DNA of 42,397 nt from Bacteroidales bacterium (GTDB lineage Bacteria; Bacteroidota; Bacteroidia; Bacteroidales; UBA3824): NCBI GenBank assembly GCA_017394445.1, contig JAFPYT010000379.1, positions 1 through 42,397 of the forward strand, read 5' to 3'. Position 1 is the stretch's first letter. Each line of letters opens with the position of its first letter. The translations under genes and the position numbers were made by a program. Below are positions 17,801 to 26,300 of the stretch, one piece after another. The notes beneath the pieces were generated by a model that had not been told where the DNA came from, did not search any database, and saw nothing but the letters and a program-made list of their open reading frames with translations.

Positions 17801-19317
17801 AGTTTTAAACTTGCGGCACCGTTGAGCATTTCGTTGAGTTTGAGTTTTATGGTAAATGCTAAAGCCTCGTTTTCAAAGCCTATATCATCGATTTCTAATT
17901 GAAAGCCACCTATCGATGGCATCGAAAGTTTTGAAACAGCCAACGACATTACACCCGGTTTAAAATATGGCTTTTTGTTGCTTATCTCCATACCTTCAAA
18001 TTTGATGTCGGGCAACGATACTTTCAGTTTTTCTAATTCAGTATCGATCGACAGAGTGCCGTCGGCGTGTATCTTGGTATTGAAACCATCTTTGCCCACC
18101 GCAAGATTGATATACGATGTGGGTTTGAGACTGAGATTGGCACCGAATACAGGGAAATCCAATGTATCTTTAAGATTGCAAGTGAAATCAAACTGACTTG
18201 TTATGTTGTTGTAACGTGCGGAAAAGCCCATTTTAGAGTTTTTGCCAAACGGCGGGAGATTGGCTACGCCGTAGAAACTTATGCTGTCGATTTTATTTTT
18301 AGTGAGTGATATGTTAGTGGCATCGGCCATTATCTGCCATTTGGTAGTGTCGATTTTTTGATGGGGAAGATCTTCAGCAAAAGCGGTGAGCGATATTCCA
18401 TGCTTGTCGATAATCAAACTGTTACATCCTACTTTGGTGCGGGTGTCTCCATTCTTGCAGAAACTTTCGGGCAGAGCCACCTCAATAACCTTAGCCGAAA
18501 AGCCCTCCCAAAGCTTTATCTCGGTGTTGGAACTGAAATAGTTGTCGGGGAATCTTACCGAGGCAGGGGTGCGGGTTTCACTCTTGTCTAACACGAGGTT
18601 ATTCATAGAGAAAACAAAGTCGTCGAGACCTTTAATACCGAAATTAAGATTTGAATTGATTTCAAAAGTCAGGTCTTCGAACGATTCAAAATAAGTTTGA
18701 ATATTGAACGACGGAGATTGGTTGGTAGGTTTAAAGTTGCTGTCGTAAGCAATAATCTTATCGGATGAGATGGTGACAGTGATGTCGGCAAAAAACTGGG
18801 TTATTCCATCGCAATCAAACTCGCAGTACGAACCTTTGTTGAATGTGAGTCGAATGTTTTTACCTATAGAAACCGACCGTTGGGCGAGCAGTTCAATTTT
18901 AGCGGGCATCGACGTTCCACACTGTCCGCTGAGCGTGCAAGTACCTCCAAAGGCTATAGTGTCGTGCGCAAGTCCTATGGCTGTGGTGGCTGTGATTTTT
19001 GTAAGTCCGTCGTGGCCATGCTGAATATCCGACAAAACCAATGTATATTTGCCTTCGCCCAGACCGCACGGCAGAGGAAGCTCGCCATTTGACAATATCT
19101 CCTGCAAGTTTTTGATATAGTTTCCAAGTTTTTTCACCTTGTTGGCCATCTCAATGGCTGCCCTCACCCTTTTGGCGTTGGCAGTGTCTTGCATAAGTTC
19201 AATCGCATTCTGCTCAGCATCTTGACTTAGAGCAGTCTGAGGGAACATCCATAATGCGCATAGCATTATCAGCAATATGGCTGAATGTTTACAACTGTTG
19301 GTTCTCATTGTTTTCAT
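14869..19317 (-). CDS. Very large exported protein of unknown family
   Basis: A 1482-residue Sec-exported protein (signal peptide ending TALSQ near residue 32; ATG 19308 is an alternative start). A short helical stretch follows (about 33-75), then about 1000 residues of beta-rich sequence with scattered Cys pairs (CTLSGQC, CEFDC), amphipathic alternation, and Gly-rich turns such as NVSGLGGGLYRHM. A SbsA-type Ig-like region seems present near 1090-1190 (TYRVVLDHFTVTKEDGTQVL). I see no T9SS sorting domain at the end. It is the last gene of a four-gene operon and overlaps the upstream barrel gene by 29 bases, implying translational coupling and a joint role, perhaps as periplasmic or surface partner of the barrel. 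Function unknown. Confidence 0.75.
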   Translation of the reverse strand: MKTMRTNSCKHSAILLIMLCALWMFPQTALSQDAEQNAIELMQDTANAKRVRAAIEMANKVKKLGNYIKNLQEILSNGELPLPCGLGEGKYTLVLSDIQHGHDGLTKITATTAIGLAHDTIAFGGTCTLSGQCGTSMPAKIELLAQRSVSIGKNIRLTFNKGSYCEFDCDGITQFFADITVTISSDKIIAYDSNFKPTNQSPSFNIQTYFESFEDLTFEINSNLNFGIKGLDDFVFSMNNLVLDKSETRTPASVRFPDNYFSSNTEIKLWEGFSAKVIEVALPESFCKNGDTRTKVGCNSLIIDKHGISLTAFAEDLPHQKIDTTKWQIMADATNISLTKNKIDSISFYGVANLPPFGKNSKMGFSARYNNITSQFDFTCNLKDTLDFPVFGANLSLKPTSYINLAVGKDGFNTKIHADGTLSIDTELEKLKVSLPDIKFEGMEISNKKPYFKPGVMSLAVSKLSMPSIGGFQLEIDDIGFENEALAFTIKLKLNEMLNGAASLKLEGDFDKYKIKKVVLSRAEVHYKAENTLSIDGEVEIKKGDEIYGNGFRGDLDLKLLNRYGMQAIGVFGKKDGMRYFLADVLLEAEPIFTIPPCINVSGLGGGLYRHMDQTTKDYSFGKAISGICYVPDEKVGFGFIAHANFYVAQKNTLNAKTTFEVQFSDSWGLRYVQFKGDVAFMRDPKKWGGLSDGMMESVKAQEQAGGVKSLKQEYCPSEDKPKDDGKGDGVLTASVLMKYDNTNKIFNMDLKTYLDIAGVIKGTGTNNMLVWAKARFGDSDWYLHMGTPDNRCGVKVLNFVQLDSYFMLGNGLPKMPPPPDKVLSDLSASQKNEFLQRIDNDSPSTGKGIAFGLGFNFNVHPTVGPFFANLDIGAGGEFMLADYGKNAYCKGREGTLGINGWYAQAQIWAYLDAAVGIEVKLFGKKRKFDILDLHAGTCLKGMGPNPFYFTGIVTGGYRVLGGLIKGSCHIDFECGTKCEPVKGGPLLGEDMIAQITPGNGDKDVSVFAAPQLLLNVASETEMIIEDNRGVKGTYRVVLDHFTVTKEDGTQVLGKSVRSDDGLSYTFDPEEAFESTTPYTVSAKVLFQKKNGNLWQTYVEDGSDYSEQKTVRFTSGERPKYILPEHLLCGYPQMRQYNFYPKEWTDGYILVTENYSYLFTTAIPEGYMQRVRFETLDGKGSDLTFTSKRVYEYGAKYEIDFNLGNFQFKNNEIYRISILNIPKEQAKIDANVSRSETSVSDDISVRKIEAEGELDILETKELCSYCFRTSKFNTFKEKVAYLNLSGNAYVSGKSAQLKYMRRNLETDEFPDGFEYQHSIEGIGFIEGNMMVLEPLLDKTKWYNSSIFPYVYKEYTREQVATGDIRSYNFPPDNAMTIFNALFAMHKDLTDNEIASGTASGLPQIGNIGYYVVFQCDHDIRIVQNLVASKLINRQPLRGHDKDFEHYIQPDSYTPGDYPFKVSYRLPGKHIITSSVTEKFVVQ

Positions 19318-21019
19318 TGTTGTCTTTTCGTTTTAGAGCAAATGTGTAGAAATAGTTAAAATTAACGGTGAGGCGATTTTTGAGGGTTGCCGTTGCCGAG
19401 TTGTGTATATATGCCGCTGATAGCGAAATATTGTGTTTTTCAAAAAAAGTATATGTCGCCGAAAACCGTGCATTAACTATATACGATGATATGGTATCGT
19501 ACATGGTATTAGCCAATGTACCATCGAGCGAGAGAGTGAGCGGCGTTTTAAACCTCTGCGACACGCCCGCGCTTACAGTGGCTATGTCAACATTTTGTGC
19601 CGAGGTCTTGGTGCGGTTGAATCCGCCCCTAAGCGACAACGACGTTCCAATATTGTTAAGGGTGCATGAGTAACCGGCATTGGAGTTGAGTATTTTCGCT
19701 TTGGCGGTGAGAGTGTCGTAGCGTTGCTCTTCGTTGGTGGTCTGGTAAGTAAAGTCGGCGGTCAATGAGTGCGACACCTGTTCAGAGCCGCCAAGGGAGT
19801 ATGACATCGACAGCATTGATGTGCTGCTTAGCTGCGAATAGTTGTTGGTGTCGAGGTCCTCAAACTGTGATGTCTGAATAAGTTGACGATAGTTGTCGCG
19901 GATATTGATATAACTTTGGTCGTTGTTAAACGAAGCCGACATATTAAGTTTTTGCGTAAGATTTCCCGAAACATTAATAGAATACACCATGTTTTTGTTG
20001 GTGGATAGTTTCTGATGCTTTACATTGTCGCGACTAAAACCCGCATCGCCTGCCACTGCAATTCTGTCGGCAATCATGGTGCTAAATGTGGCTGTTATCT
20101 GACGTTGGTCTTCATTAAAATAATAGCCTCCAAGAGTCTCGTAGTTGGGTGGCATATATTTGTAAGTCATTCCTACCTGACTGTTGCCCAATGAATAATC
20201 CAAAGCAAAATTGTAGGCGTGAAACACCGATGTATAGTAAAGGTTTGCCTCTGGACACAATGGTTCGGTTTTCAGACTGTCAGATGAGTATTGGCTCTTT
20301 AAAACGCTGATAGCATATTCGCCGCGAATATTGAGGTTTGGAATCAATGTGGTGCCGGCTTCTATCGACGAGGCTACATTTTCTTTAGCAGGAATATACA
20401 TTTCGGGGTGATTATTGAACGACACAGAATTTTTTTTGTCTTTTATGCAAATAACATTGCCGGCAACGGAGGTTTTGCCAAACATATGCCCCACTTTGAA
20501 ACCTCCGCCCATACGTTTGTAGCCAATATCAAACTTAGTGGCGGTAGAATCGGGAGCACAAGCCTTGCGCAATCGTCCATAAAATGCTGAAATATCCCAA
20601 ACCTCGTTTTGATACGCAGCACCAACGCCAAGATAATCGTGTCCGGAGAGAGTATATTGCGAAAAAGTCATGCTATTGAATCCCAAAAAGAGTGTATAGC
20701 CCTTGTAAGTAGGACTCAACGAAAACCTATTGAACGGCAAAGCAGCGTTTTTGGTGAGGGTATTGTCGGTGAATGCGAAACTGATAGGTACGCTCACAAC
20801 ACCAAAAAAAGTTGTGGTAAGATTGCCGTTGAGGTAATAATAAAAACTATTGTCGGCAAGGGTGGAATCGGTGATGAGTTCGTGGGTAGTGCTGGCTGAG
20901 AGTGAACCTGATGATTGAATGGGTTTTGAGTTTTTTATAGTCTCTATATCCTGAGCAAAAATAGTCAGTGTCTGTAGTAAGAAAAATAATGTGATGACAA
21001 CGGTAGAGATGTGTTTCAT
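19289..21019 (-). CDS. Outer-membrane beta-barrel protein
   Basis: A 576-residue protein beginning MKHISTVVITLFFLLQTLTI with a signal peptide ending in FAQ. I chose ATG 21019 because the longer frame from 21079 puts 20 residues before this signal. The mature part is a run of alternating amphipathic strands with aromatic girdle residues and short polar turns, ending NYFYTFALKRKDNN, which is typical of a 16- to 20-strand outer-membrane barrel. It is not a SusC or PorP relative that I can recognise. A decayed paralogue lies at 12928-13976. The 29-base overlap with the 1482-residue gene suggests the two products work together, for example as an export pore or surface anchor. Confidence 0.75.
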   Translation of the reverse strand: MKHISTVVITLFFLLQTLTIFAQDIETIKNSKPIQSSGSLSASTTHELITDSTLADNSFYYYLNGNLTTTFFGVVSVPISFAFTDNTLTKNAALPFNRFSLSPTYKGYTLFLGFNSMTFSQYTLSGHDYLGVGAAYQNEVWDISAFYGRLRKACAPDSTATKFDIGYKRMGGGFKVGHMFGKTSVAGNVICIKDKKNSVSFNNHPEMYIPAKENVASSIEAGTTLIPNLNIRGEYAISVLKSQYSSDSLKTEPLCPEANLYYTSVFHAYNFALDYSLGNSQVGMTYKYMPPNYETLGGYYFNEDQRQITATFSTMIADRIAVAGDAGFSRDNVKHQKLSTNKNMVYSINVSGNLTQKLNMSASFNNDQSYINIRDNYRQLIQTSQFEDLDTNNYSQLSSTSMLSMSYSLGGSEQVSHSLTADFTYQTTNEEQRYDTLTAKAKILNSNAGYSCTLNNIGTSLSLRGGFNRTKTSAQNVDIATVSAGVSQRFKTPLTLSLDGTLANTMYDTISSYIVNARFSATYTFFEKHNISLSAAYIHNSATATLKNRLTVNFNYFYTFALKRKDNNENNENQQL

Positions 21020-21119
21020 AAAGACTTTTAGATAATTCAAGCACATTTTTGTTTTCGCAAATTTACTATGTTTTCTCATATAAACAAAAAATTCAAAGAG
21101 TTTAAAAAAAATACATTTT

Positions 21120-23345
21120 TCATTGGTTTACTATCTTATAGCAGTATTTGCCAATAGTTACCACAAATACTCCTTGTTTGCTTATATGTAATTGTTGATG
21201 TGAAGAATTGATAGAGGACGAGGCGATTACACGTCCTGAAATATCAATAATATTGAATCTAACACCCGAGGGCGCTCCTACGATGTGAATAATACCTTGA
21301 CTACACCATACTTTGGGCTCAATTACCTTCGGAAAGTTATCAATAGGAGTTTTAGCGTCTATTTTTGCCTCCACATATTGTTCTGGTACACCTTCAAAAT
21401 CGTCGGTGTCGTCAATTTTGTAATAAACGTGGTAGATTCCAGCCTCAGTGGCTTCGGGCAACGTGGTAGAATATTCTCCATCAGAACCGAGACGATACAA
21501 TATTGTGCCAAAATTAGATGATCCTTCGGTAATCAATGTCTGAGGCTCTCCCATGTATACTAAAAAACCAACGGCGGCGGGGGCAGTTGTAATCACGCTT
21601 TTGCCTTTGTCTATATTTACGCTTGTGGTTTGAGGCTTCGAACCTATGTATTTTTCGTTGTCATCCACTTTGTAATATACAGTATATTCTCCGGCATTAG
21701 TGGCTGAAGGTATATCTTCGGAATAGTTTTTTCCGTCGAGACTATATAATACAGTACCAAGGTTTGATTCCACCTCCGGAATCAACCTCTGAGGCTGATT
21801 GTTGAATACAAGAATGAGGGGTTCGGGCGGAAATACAAATGCCTGTGCTTTTTTATAAGTAAAGTATTGTGCGCAATCAGTATTATAGACAACGGCATCG
21901 GCAGTTTTGTCGGTATCCCAATAATCACCATAGTAGATAGTTTTTAACATTCCGCACTCTTGAAACATTCCCTGTGCATGGGCAGTTTTGCTGTTGTCGA
22001 AATTGCTAAGGTCGAGCGAGCGGAGTTTTTCGCAACCATCGAACATAAACGACATGTCCCTTACCGCTGATGTGTTGAAATACAGCATGTTGGAAAATTC
22101 TACAAGATTCTTACAGCCTTTAAACAGCTCCACAGTGCTTTCGGGTTTGTATTTGGCAAACGATAGTTCAAAATCAATCTTTTCCGCCTTGTTTTTTACC
22201 GAATCAGGAAGTCCGAACATGCATACCGCACCACTGCGATAATGCCCGTAATAGAATGTGGCTGTGAGAGTCTTGCTGTCCCAAAGATAATAGGGTGATT
22301 CTTGGTCGTAGAAGCTGACTTTGAAACTGCATTCGCCGCCAAAGACCCGTATTATCACGTTATGTTCGCCTGTTGTAGATGGGTCGTATTCGGCCACTAA
22401 ATCCTGTCTGAGGTCGAGAGTTATGGAAGAATTGTCGTTAAACAGCACTGATATCTTGCAGCCAGACATATCTAACGGTTCCCCAAGGCAGTATTCAGTT
22501 TTTGATGGGGGAGAAGCCACAACCAGACGGTGCGCCACCTTGTTAGTGCCGCTTTGAGTCAAGTATCCAGCCTGGGTGTCGGAATCTATCTTGGCATATT
22601 CTTTATCGGTAAAAGATTCGTTGTAAATAGTATTGTACCCGCCGAAAAGATTGTTGCAACCAAGAAACATGTTGTCACCCTCAGATACGTTGACGGTGGT
22701 CCATTGCTCTCCTGCGTATATGGTTTCGAGAAGCGGGCAGCTGCGGAACATGTCGCGCATATCTGTTACCTTGCCGGTGTTGAATCCTCCCAAGTCAACC
22801 TCCTTAAGAGCGCTGCAATAGGCGAACATCGAGTACATGTTAGACACTTTCTTAGTGTCGAAGCTGCTTAGCGTAACGCTTTTGAGGCCGCTACACATAT
22901 AAAACATCGAACTCATATCTTCTACCGAGCCGGTGGCGAACGTGCTTAAATCCAGATTCTGCAGTTTTTCGCATCTGGCGAACATTCCTCTCATATTAGC
23001 CGATTCGGAGGTGTTGAGGTTGTGAATCTGTGAAACTTTTTGCAAGTTAGTGCAGCCGCAAAACCATAGATAGCATGATGATGGCGCATAGTCAGCAAAC
23101 GAATTGTCGAAGACCACATTTGTAATCTCGTTCGACGATGCGTTCCAAGCCGGAATTTGGCTGCCAGTGTTGATTTCAAACGCTCCAGATGGCTTAGAAC
23201 TGTTGTAATAAAACGTGAGCGTGCCGTCTTGCAGCGTGGTGTAGGCTTCCTGGGCTGATAAATGGTTCGCTGATAACAACAAGCACACCATAGTAATAGC
23301 GGTGATAATGGGGGTGAGACGGTAGCGTGGATTGATGATGGACAT
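21120..23345 (-). CDS. DUF285/BspA-like surface protein with T9SS sorting domain
   Basis: A 741-residue surface protein. After a signal peptide ending in LSAQ (about residue 31), residues 75-240 carry tandem DUF285 (BspA-like, leucine-rich) units with the repeated signature DMSSMFYMCSGLKSV / NMYSMFAYCSALKEV; a second short block is near 400-480. An Ig-like domain lies between them (RLVVASPPSKTEYCLGEPLD). Two MBG-like repeats follow (AGEYTVYYKVDDNEKY, AGIYHVYYKIDDTDDF). The last 75 residues form a T9SS type A sorting domain (RFNIIDISGRVIAS ... GVFVVTIGKYCYKIV). It should be exported by Sec, carried across the outer membrane by T9SS and cleaved. It lies 15 bases after the SprB-repeat gene in one operon. 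Binding or adhesion is the likely role. Confidence 0.85.
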   Translation of the reverse strand: MSIINPRYRLTPIITAITMVCLLLSANHLSAQEAYTTLQDGTLTFYYNSSKPSGAFEINTGSQIPAWNASSNEITNVVFDNSFADYAPSSCYLWFCGCTNLQKVSQIHNLNTSESANMRGMFARCEKLQNLDLSTFATGSVEDMSSMFYMCSGLKSVTLSSFDTKKVSNMYSMFAYCSALKEVDLGGFNTGKVTDMRDMFRSCPLLETIYAGEQWTTVNVSEGDNMFLGCNNLFGGYNTIYNESFTDKEYAKIDSDTQAGYLTQSGTNKVAHRLVVASPPSKTEYCLGEPLDMSGCKISVLFNDNSSITLDLRQDLVAEYDPSTTGEHNVIIRVFGGECSFKVSFYDQESPYYLWDSKTLTATFYYGHYRSGAVCMFGLPDSVKNKAEKIDFELSFAKYKPESTVELFKGCKNLVEFSNMLYFNTSAVRDMSFMFDGCEKLRSLDLSNFDNSKTAHAQGMFQECGMLKTIYYGDYWDTDKTADAVVYNTDCAQYFTYKKAQAFVFPPEPLILVFNNQPQRLIPEVESNLGTVLYSLDGKNYSEDIPSATNAGEYTVYYKVDDNEKYIGSKPQTTSVNIDKGKSVITTAPAAVGFLVYMGEPQTLITEGSSNFGTILYRLGSDGEYSTTLPEATEAGIYHVYYKIDDTDDFEGVPEQYVEAKIDAKTPIDNFPKVIEPKVWCSQGIIHIVGAPSGVRFNIIDISGRVIASSSINSSHQQLHISKQGVFVVTIGKYCYKIVNQ

Positions 23346-23360
23346 AAGGATGAAACTATA

Positions 23361-26300
23361 TTATCTGCCTACAATATATTTAATCTGTTTGGTTTCGTTG
23401 CCGGCTTGCAATATTACCACATACGCTCCCGTATAGAGCACATCATTGATGTCGAGCTTGTAATTGTCGGAATTGTGGAGCGTAACCTGCTTTCTTATTT
23501 TGCCAAAATTAAGGTCGTAAATAGTCAACCTCACATCGGCTATCTGCGAAAGATTCACCTCTACCGTGATAGGACCTTTGGTGGGATTTGGTGAAATAGT
23601 AAACTCCTTGACTATAGAATTGTCGACATAGAGCGGCGACAAATCGTCGTCGGGACGTGTAGTGGCAAATATCTCCACAGGCTTGGATATGTCGGACACA
23701 CACTCTTCGTTTTCTGCTGAAAGTGTGATGCTGTATAAGCCTGACAGTTTTGGGATAAGCCTCAATTCACGTTCTGAGCCGCTGGTGTTGTCGCAATCAA
23801 AGGCTAGAGTGTCGTATTTCCAAGAATACTTGTCGGGATTGGTTTGCGACATCTCCATTACCACGAGAGTGTCGTTGACATACGATACCGACGACATGCG
23901 GAAATACGGAGAGAATGACTTAGGCGACATGGCAACGGCAATTGTATCAACGGCGTAGCAGTCGTCGTAACCGTTGGCTTTGATAAGGTAAGTGCCGGGC
24001 GATTTTATGGTCAGGAAACGGTTGTCGTCGATATATCTGCCGTTGTAAATCCACTGATAACCGATAAACTCGTTGGCATCCACGGTGATTTCGCCGTTGG
24101 TGCAGAGGGTGATGCTGCCGGGGACATCGTTTTGCAAATATCCCTTGTGAGGCACAAACACATCGGTAGACACTTCACAGCCATTTGCGTCGGTAATATG
24201 CACGGTGTATTCGCCCTTTGCCATACCGTCGCGCCTGCCCGTGGTAGTGGTTTTGCCGTCCGACCATTTGAAAGTGAACGGTGCGGTTGCCGAATAGAGC
24301 CTTATGTCGGCTGCTCCGTCGGTGTCGATACCGCAGGTGGCGCTGTCGATTGAGTTTTCGGCGCTGAGTTTCTTGCTGTATATGTTTATATCTACGGGCA
24401 TGCTGCAGTCGTTGTTGTCAACCACTGTTACCACGTAGTTGCCTTTGGGGAGGTTGCTGCGTATAGGTTCGGATGTCTCCACATTGTCGCTCCACTTGTA
24501 TGTTACCGGCAGTTTGGCTCCTGTTACAGTGATTTCGGCTTGCGCGTTGCCAATAGAGGCGCAGCTTGCGTCAGATTCTTTGTGCGATACTTTGAGGTTG
24601 CCGCTGGATATTGTCACCTTGTGACTTACCACGCAGTTGGTTTCGTCTTTGATATCTACTTGGTAGATACCCACAGGGATGTTGTCTTGTGTAAAAGTGC
24701 CTGAGGAGATGTTTTTTTGCGAAAGGTTGCTGTTGCCGTTCCAGTTGATGGAGTACAAGCCCCTGCCGCCTTTGATATCGAACGTCACCTTGCCTGTGGC
24801 ATCCTGACGGCAGAGGGCGTTTTCGGTTTTTACATCTGCAGAAAAGTTACCGTTGAGGATATCAAACGGAACGTCGATATGGCAACCATTATTATCAATG
24901 GCACTTACATTGTGAGAACCAGCCGGCAGGTTTTCCTTTGTGTTGTTATTATCCTCCTTGCTATCCCAGAAGTAAGTGTACGAGCGTATGTCGGGGGTTG
25001 ATATGTTTAATACCGCCTTGCCACCAATAGATTCCTTGTCGGAGCACTCGGCGTTGGTGGTAAGAACCGAAGGTTTCAGCGTGTCGTGATCGATATTGAA
25101 GTTGATGATTTTGCTGCAACCTTTATTTGCCCATTCTATCTTCACGTCGTAGATGCCTGAAAAGCGATTTGAAATAGTGTTGATGCTACCGGTGGGTTCT
25201 GGATCACTGTTCTTCGCTGTCCAAGTGTAGATAGGTTTAAACGATTCCGGTGTGCCAGACAATATTTTTGTTACAGCCGTGGCGGTTGCGCTGGGTATTT
25301 CAGCACACGGAGCGTTGGTGGTGGTTACATTATGATAGTAATCGTTTACGTCGATTTTTACCGCTGTGCTCTCTGTACATATATCATCGTGGGTCAGAGA
25401 AAGACGGTACATTCCTGGTGCAAGGTCTTTGAGTTCAAATGAGTAAGAGCCGTTTTTCTTTACAGGTTGGGAAACTTTTTCGTAAGGGTTACCATTTAAT
25501 GTCCAAGAAAAACTATTGATATCGAAATTTCCGTTATAATCATCTTTCCGCTTTATAACGGCAGATATGTAGCCGTTTTTGACATTCTCACAGGAGAGGT
25601 AGAGAGAGTCTTTTTCCCAGTCGTATTCGTTAACTTTTATTTCCACACTATTCTCATGCAAACATTGTTTGTCGCCGACTTTGTCGTGTGCTATGGAAAG
25701 AGTGTAAATGCCAGGAGTATGGGCTTGAAGTTTAAATTCAGGATAAGTCTTATCTTCATTTTTTGTTGGATTATCACCTCCCTCTATTTTTTCTCCATTT
25801 AATTTCCATGTAAAACTATTGATATCGAATGCTCCGTTGTCATTTTCGCTTTTCTTGTTTATGCTTGCTGATATATTACCGTTGGCGGCTGCGAGGCAGG
25901 AGAGGTCGAAGGATTTGATGTCCCAAACATAATGGTTGGTATCGATATTAACCGTATTTTCATACTTGCATTTATCGTCATGGTTAACAGTTAATTTATA
26001 CGTGCCGTAATGAAGATTGTCAACAGTAATTTTTCGTGCGGTCGACGGTATTGTTATTGGATTTTTTGTATCGTCGGATGTTGGTTCAATTCGTTCTAAA
26101 ATGTATTCATATGGCTCGAATATACCTTCTTTATCACTAGGTTCAACTTCAATGGTTGCGCTGCCGTTTGGAACATCGGCGCACGAGGCGTTGGTAGTGG
26201 TGAAAGAAAAGTCGTATGAGTTGGATTTGATTTCGAATAATGAAGAGAATTCACAAGAAACATGGTCTTGAAATATGACTTTATACCAATTCTTGCCTAA

